From the NCBI GenBank assembly GCA_015222115.1, contig JADFUO010000498.1, positions 1 through 9,455 of the forward strand: a stretch of DNA of 9,455 nucleotides, given 5' to 3'. A program made the translations under genes and the position numbers. This DNA comes from Bacteroidota bacterium. GTDB taxonomy: Bacteria; Bacteroidota; Bacteroidia; Bacteroidales; JADFUO01. The notes under the pieces are model-generated. The model did not search any database. It was given only the letters and a program-made list of their open reading frames with translations, and had not been told where the DNA came from. Positions 6,217-9,455 of this stretch are shown piece after piece. The stretch's first letter is position 1, and the number at the start of each line of letters is the position of its first letter.

Positions 6217-7461
6217 ATGATTTTTTTAAAATTACTAAGAGAGAGTTTTATTTTTGCTTTTCATGAAATAATTGTTAATAAAACCCGCACTATACTTTCT
6301 TTGCTTGGCATTACCATAGGCATTTTTTCAATAATTTCTGTATTTACTGTTTTTGATTCAATGGAAAATTCAATAAGAAAAAGTATTGATTCGCTTGGAG
6401 ACAATGTGTTATTTGTTCAGAAATGGCCATGGGCAATGGGGGGCGATTATCCCTGGTGGAAATACTGGCAACGACCGGAACCAAGCATAAAAGACCTGAA
6501 TGAAATTCAGAAAAGAAGCCAGGCATCAGAGGCAAGTGCTTTTATGATTGGGGTTAGCAAAAATGTTAAATATGAAAATAATAATATTGAGAATGTAAAT
6601 ATTATTGCCGTATCGCAGGATTTTAATATAGTAATGCCGTTTGATTTAAGCGAAGGAAGATATTTTACACAAATTGAATCGGTAAGTGGGAGAAATGTTG
6701 TAATTATCGGAAGCGAAATAGCAACAAATCTTTTTGATAATATTGAACCGATAAATAAAAAAATTAAAATTTTCGGAAGAAAACTTGTTGTTATCGGAGT
6801 AATGAAAAAAGAAGGGGAAGATATGTTTGGTAATACTTCCGATGATCAGGTTATTATCCCGATAAATTTTGCAAGAAATGTTTTGGATGTCAGGAATATT
6901 GGTTCAACAATTGTTGTAAGGGCAAAGCCAATGGTTTCGAATAAAGAATTAATGGACGAATTAACCGGAATAATGCGTTCAATTCACAAGCTTAAACCTT
7001 CGGCGGAAGATGATTTTGCAATTAATGAAACAGATATTATTTCAAAGGGCTTTGATGATTTATTTGGTGTGATTGCAATGGTTGGCTGGATTATTGGTGG
7101 GTTTTCATTATTAGTAGGAGGTTTTGGTATTGCCAATATTATGTTTGTTTCGGTAAAAGAGCGAACCAACCAGATAGGTATTCAGAAATCGCTTGGTGCA
7201 AAAAAATATTTTATTTTGTTTCAATTTTTATTTGAAGCAATTTTTCTTTCATTGTTTGGGGGAATTATTGGATTGATAATTATATTTATAATTGTTGTGT
7301 TGGTTAATTCTCAGGATTTTGCATTAAAATTGGTTCTTACTGAAGGAAATATACTTATTGGAATTTTTGTTTCCGGATTTATAGGATTAGTATCCGGTTT
7401 TATTCCTGCATATTCTGCTTCAAGATTAAACCCTGTTGAAGCTATGAGAACTACTTTTTAA
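6217..7461 (+). CDS. MacB/FtsX-family ABC transporter permease
   Basis: This 414-aa inner-membrane permease has the MacB topology: TM1 (about 26-46), a large periplasmic MacB_PCD domain (about 47-280), then TM2 (284-309), TM3 (334-362) and TM4 (378-398) forming the FtsX domain. The conserved coupling segment is present: ANIMFVSVKERTNQIGIQKSLGAKK (306-330; key residues E315-R316, G321, K324 and L326-G327-A328), and the C-terminus has P397-A-Y-S-ASRLNPVEAMR. Such proteins work as mechanotransmission transporters with a separate LolD/MacB-like ATPase, in peptide or antibiotic export or lipoprotein handling. No ATPase gene is in the window. The periplasmic domain carries a Trp-rich stretch (69-87). 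ATG 6217 is preferred over an upstream TTG at 6154 because the family begins close to this Met and a purine-rich AGAAGAGG lies just upstream. It is probably co-transcribed with recJ, 55 bp downstream. The substrate cannot be deduced. Confidence 0.92.
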   Translation: MIFLKLLRESFIFAFHEIIVNKTRTILSLLGITIGIFSIISVFTVFDSMENSIRKSIDSLGDNVLFVQKWPWAMGGDYPWWKYWQRPEPSIKDLNEIQKRSQASEASAFMIGVSKNVKYENNNIENVNIIAVSQDFNIVMPFDLSEGRYFTQIESVSGRNVVIIGSEIATNLFDNIEPINKKIKIFGRKLVVIGVMKKEGEDMFGNTSDDQVIIPINFARNVLDVRNIGSTIVVRAKPMVSNKELMDELTGIMRSIHKLKPSAEDDFAINETDIISKGFDDLFGVIAMVGWIIGGFSLLVGGFGIANIMFVSVKERTNQIGIQKSLGAKKYFILFQFLFEAIFLSLFGGIIGLIIIFIIVVLVNSQDFALKLVLTEGNILIGIFVSGFIGLVSGFIPAYSASRLNPVEAMRTTF

Positions 7462-7516
7462 GTATGTTTTAAAATTATTTTAGCAAGTTAATTAAATTGA
7501 AAGAAAGATTATAAGA

Positions 7517-9265
7517 ATGGAAAAACGTTGGCACATAAAAAAACAGGGTGATGCAGAGTCGGTTAAACTTTTGGCTGAAAAATTAAATATAAATAATCAT
7601 TTAGCAAATTTATTAGTTCAGCGAGGTATTACTGATTTTGAAGGGGCAAAAAATTTTTTCAGACCACAACTTTCAGATATTCATGACCCCTTTTTAATGA
7701 AGGATATGGATAAAGCCGTGCAAAGAATAAAAGATGCAATAAAAAATAATGAAAAAATTCTTGTTTACGGTGATTATGATGTGGATGGAACTACGGCTGT
7801 GGCACTGGTTTATTTATATTTAAAAAACATATATTCCAATGTTGATTTTTATATTCCCGACAGAGATACCGAAGGTTATGGAATTTCCATTCAGGGTATA
7901 GATTTTGCCGAAAAAAATGAATTTTCGCTTGTAATTGCATTGGATTGTGGAATAAAAGCAGTTGAAAAAATTGAGTATGCAAAAAGCAAAAAAGTTGATT
8001 TTATAATTTGTGACCATCATCGCCCTGGAAATAAAATACCGGATGCTTATGCTGTTTTAGACCCTAAAAGAGAAGATTGTAACTATCCATTTAAAGAATT
8101 ATCGGGTTGTGGAGTGGGTTTTAAACTTATTCAGGAATATAACCAAAAGACAGGTGAACCATTTAAAAATCTTGAAAAATATCTTGATCTTGTTGTAACG
8201 AGCATTGCGTCGGATATAGTTCCCGTGACCGGAGAAAACAGGATATTGGCTTATTATGGTTTAAAAATTCTAAATTCAAATCCTCGCCCGGGCATTGAAG
8301 CAATTTTAAGATACAGTAATGTTATAAGAACAGAAACGAATATAAATACCGGGAATATATTTAACAGGGAATTAACTATTAATGATCTTGTGTTTTTAGT
8401 AGGACCAAGAATAAATGCTGCCGGAAGGATTGAAAGTGCCAAAAACTCTGTAGAATTATTAATTTCTGAGAACATTGATTCAGCTGAGCGAGTTGCAGAA
8501 CAAATAAATACTTTAAATACGGAGCGGCGTAACCTTGATACCCAAATAACACAACAAGCCCTTGACATGATCAGTAGTAATGAAAAACTAAAAAATAGTA
8601 AAACCACCGTTGTTTTTAATTCCGGCTGGCATAAAGGAGTGATTGGTATTGTTGCTTCAAGGCTTACAGAAACCTATTATCGCCCGACTATTGTTTTAAC
8701 AAAATCTAATGATTTTATTACAGGCTCGGCTCGCTCAGTAAAGGATTTTGATATTTATGATGCTGTTGATGCCTGTAGCGATTTGCTGGAACATTTCGGA
8801 GGCCACAAATACGCTGCGGGTTTATCGCTTAAAGAGGAAAATTTAAAAGCCTTTCAGGAACGTTTTGAAAATGTTGTTTCTGATACAATTGAAGATCATA
8901 TGCTTATTCCTGAAGTTGAAATTGATGCAAAGCTTAATCTTAATGATATTAATAATAAGTTTTACAGGATATTAAAACAGTTTGCACCATTTGGGCCCAA
9001 TAACATGACTCCCATGTTTCAAACAAATGGTTTAATTGATACGGGTTATGCACGAATAGTAGGAAACAATCATTTAAAACTTAACGTTGTTCATCGTGAT
9101 ATTTCAGGGTATCCTGTTTCAGCTATTGCATTTCAACAGGGAGAACATATAGAATATATTAAAAAAGGCATTCCCTTTGATATTTGCTATCATATTGAGG
9201 AAAATAACTGGAATAATAAAACAACAATTCAGCTAAATATTAAAGATATAAAACCTGCTGTTTGA
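7517..9265 (+). CDS. recJ: Single-stranded-DNA-specific 5'-3' exonuclease RecJ
   Basis: RecJ (582 aa, cytoplasmic) degrades single-stranded DNA from 5' ends in RecFOR recombination, mismatch repair and base-excision repair. The DHH phosphoesterase domain has all metal ligands visible: YGDYDVDGTTA (84-94), D143 in ALDCG, the signature DHH (166-168) and D233 in ASDIVPV. It is followed by DPKREDCNYPFKELSGCGVG (182-201) and GPRINAAGRI (296-305). The DHHA1 domain shows GWHKGVIGIVASRL (370-383), GSARS (403-407) and FGGHKYAAGLSL (427-438). The C-terminal OB-like domain contains FAPFGPNNMTPMF (489-501). Length is typical for the family. ATG 7517 gives the family's normal N-terminus (WHIKK near residue 5), and no Shine-Dalgarno is apparent. 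The gene follows the permease by 55 bp on the same strand. No motif is broken. Confidence 0.97.
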   Translation: MEKRWHIKKQGDAESVKLLAEKLNINNHLANLLVQRGITDFEGAKNFFRPQLSDIHDPFLMKDMDKAVQRIKDAIKNNEKILVYGDYDVDGTTAVALVYLYLKNIYSNVDFYIPDRDTEGYGISIQGIDFAEKNEFSLVIALDCGIKAVEKIEYAKSKKVDFIICDHHRPGNKIPDAYAVLDPKREDCNYPFKELSGCGVGFKLIQEYNQKTGEPFKNLEKYLDLVVTSIASDIVPVTGENRILAYYGLKILNSNPRPGIEAILRYSNVIRTETNINTGNIFNRELTINDLVFLVGPRINAAGRIESAKNSVELLISENIDSAERVAEQINTLNTERRNLDTQITQQALDMISSNEKLKNSKTTVVFNSGWHKGVIGIVASRLTETYYRPTIVLTKSNDFITGSARSVKDFDIYDAVDACSDLLEHFGGHKYAAGLSLKEENLKAFQERFENVVSDTIEDHMLIPEVEIDAKLNLNDINNKFYRILKQFAPFGPNNMTPMFQTNGLIDTGYARIVGNNHLKLNVVHRDISGYPVSAIAFQQGEHIEYIKKGIPFDICYHIEENNWNNKTTIQLNIKDIKPAV

Positions 9266-9280
9266 TAAGTTAGTACTTCT

Positions 9281-9302
9281 AAGAAAATTCGTAACCGTTC
9301 AC
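9281..9302 (-). repeat. Right copy of the edge motif, inverted relative to 118-139
   Basis: Read on the minus strand this is GTGAACGGTTACG followed by AATTTTCTT, resembling the plus-strand motif at 118-139. It begins two bases after the heptamer array ends (minus-strand sense), so both copies share the order tandem array, then motif. It lies just beyond the recJ stop. It could also contribute to the 3' end of the recJ transcript, but no stable stem is visible. Confidence 0.4.
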
Positions 9303-9304
9303 AG

Positions 9305-9332
9305 TTAGAAATTAGAAATTAGAAATTAGAAA
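9305..9332. repeat. Perfect heptamer tandem array, four copies of TTAGAAA
   Basis: Four exact head-to-tail copies of TTAGAAA fill 9305-9332 (TTTCTAA on the minus strand). The array lies in the convergent gap between recJ and the partial minus-strand frame. Perfect identity of the units suggests a young or actively slipping array, whose copy number may differ between strains or be collapsed in an assembly. Confidence 0.9.
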
Positions 9333-9341
9333 TTTATGTTA

Positions 9342-9455
9342 TCATATTTTTGTGCTGTTGATAAACGCATTCAACTTTGGAACAAGTTTTTCAATTATTA
9401 TTTGGTATTTTGAAGCATCTGACTTATTTAGAACCTTCCTCCGAATAAGTTTTCG
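9342..9455 (-). CDS. Possible 3' end of a four-helix-bundle (S23-type) protein, cut by the window edge
   Basis: On the minus strand a frame is open from the window edge for 37 codons and stops at TGA 9344-9342. The peptide is helical and lysine-rich and ends IIIEKLVPKLNAFINSTKI. This resembles the last helix of the four-helix-bundle family related to proteins encoded in 23S rRNA intervening sequences, in which a KLxNxFI-like pattern near the C-terminus is common. The family match rests on a short tail seen by eye, so it is weak. The frame could be chance, or the end of an unrelated helical protein. It converges on recJ, with the heptamer array between them. The start and most of the gene are outside the window. 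Confidence 0.35.
   Translation of the reverse strand, partial: RKLIRRKVLNKSDASKYQIIIEKLVPKLNAFINSTKI

Noticed and set aside
8254..8607. Minus-strand open frame (117 codons) opposite recJ
   Set aside because: It is antisense to the conserved middle of RecJ and matches no family.

Overview
The window is AT-rich chromosomal DNA from a member of the Bacteroidota, most likely an uncultured or environmental Bacteroidales-like lineage. The evidence is the purH-mreB-mreC-mreD order, the Bacteroidota style of the PurH, MreD and RecJ sequences, mostly absent Shine-Dalgarno sequences, and two matches to the phylum's -7 promoter element (TAnnTTTG). No tRNA, rRNA, CRISPR array, transposase or phage gene is visible.

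Layout: (1) 1-277 is a non-coding leader with a GC-rich inverted repeat, a degenerate 8-bp tandem array and promoter-like motifs. (2) 278-2149 (+) encodes one protein that joins an AccA-like and an AccD-like carboxyltransferase half, in the order alpha then beta. (3) 2157-6066 (-) is a compact block transcribed purH, mreB, mreC, mreD. It convergently meets the carboxyltransferase gene with only 7 bp between stop codons. (4) 6067-6216 is a divergent intergenic region. (5) 6217-7461 (+) is a MacB/FtsX-type ABC permease without its ATPase, followed by recJ (7517-9265, +). (6) 9266-9455 holds a 7-bp tandem array and, on the minus strand, the last 37 codons of a reading frame that resembles a four-helix-bundle (S23-type) protein.

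Functionally, PurH completes IMP synthesis. MreB, MreC and MreD form the cell-elongation scaffold, but the PBP2 and RodA genes that commonly follow mreD in this phylum are not here. RecJ is the 5'-3' single-strand exonuclease of repair and recombination. The permease probably needs an ATPase encoded elsewhere.

The least ordinary gene is the alpha-beta carboxyltransferase fusion. It has the domain order opposite to the usual beta-alpha arrangement, it lacks one zinc-ribbon cysteine, and it has lost the usual TPGAYPG-type motif. This suggests a diverged paralogue rather than simple housekeeping AccA plus AccD. The two window edges also share a short motif (GTGAAYGGTTA...) in opposite orientations, each next to a short-period tandem array, which looks like a dispersed intergenic repeat family.
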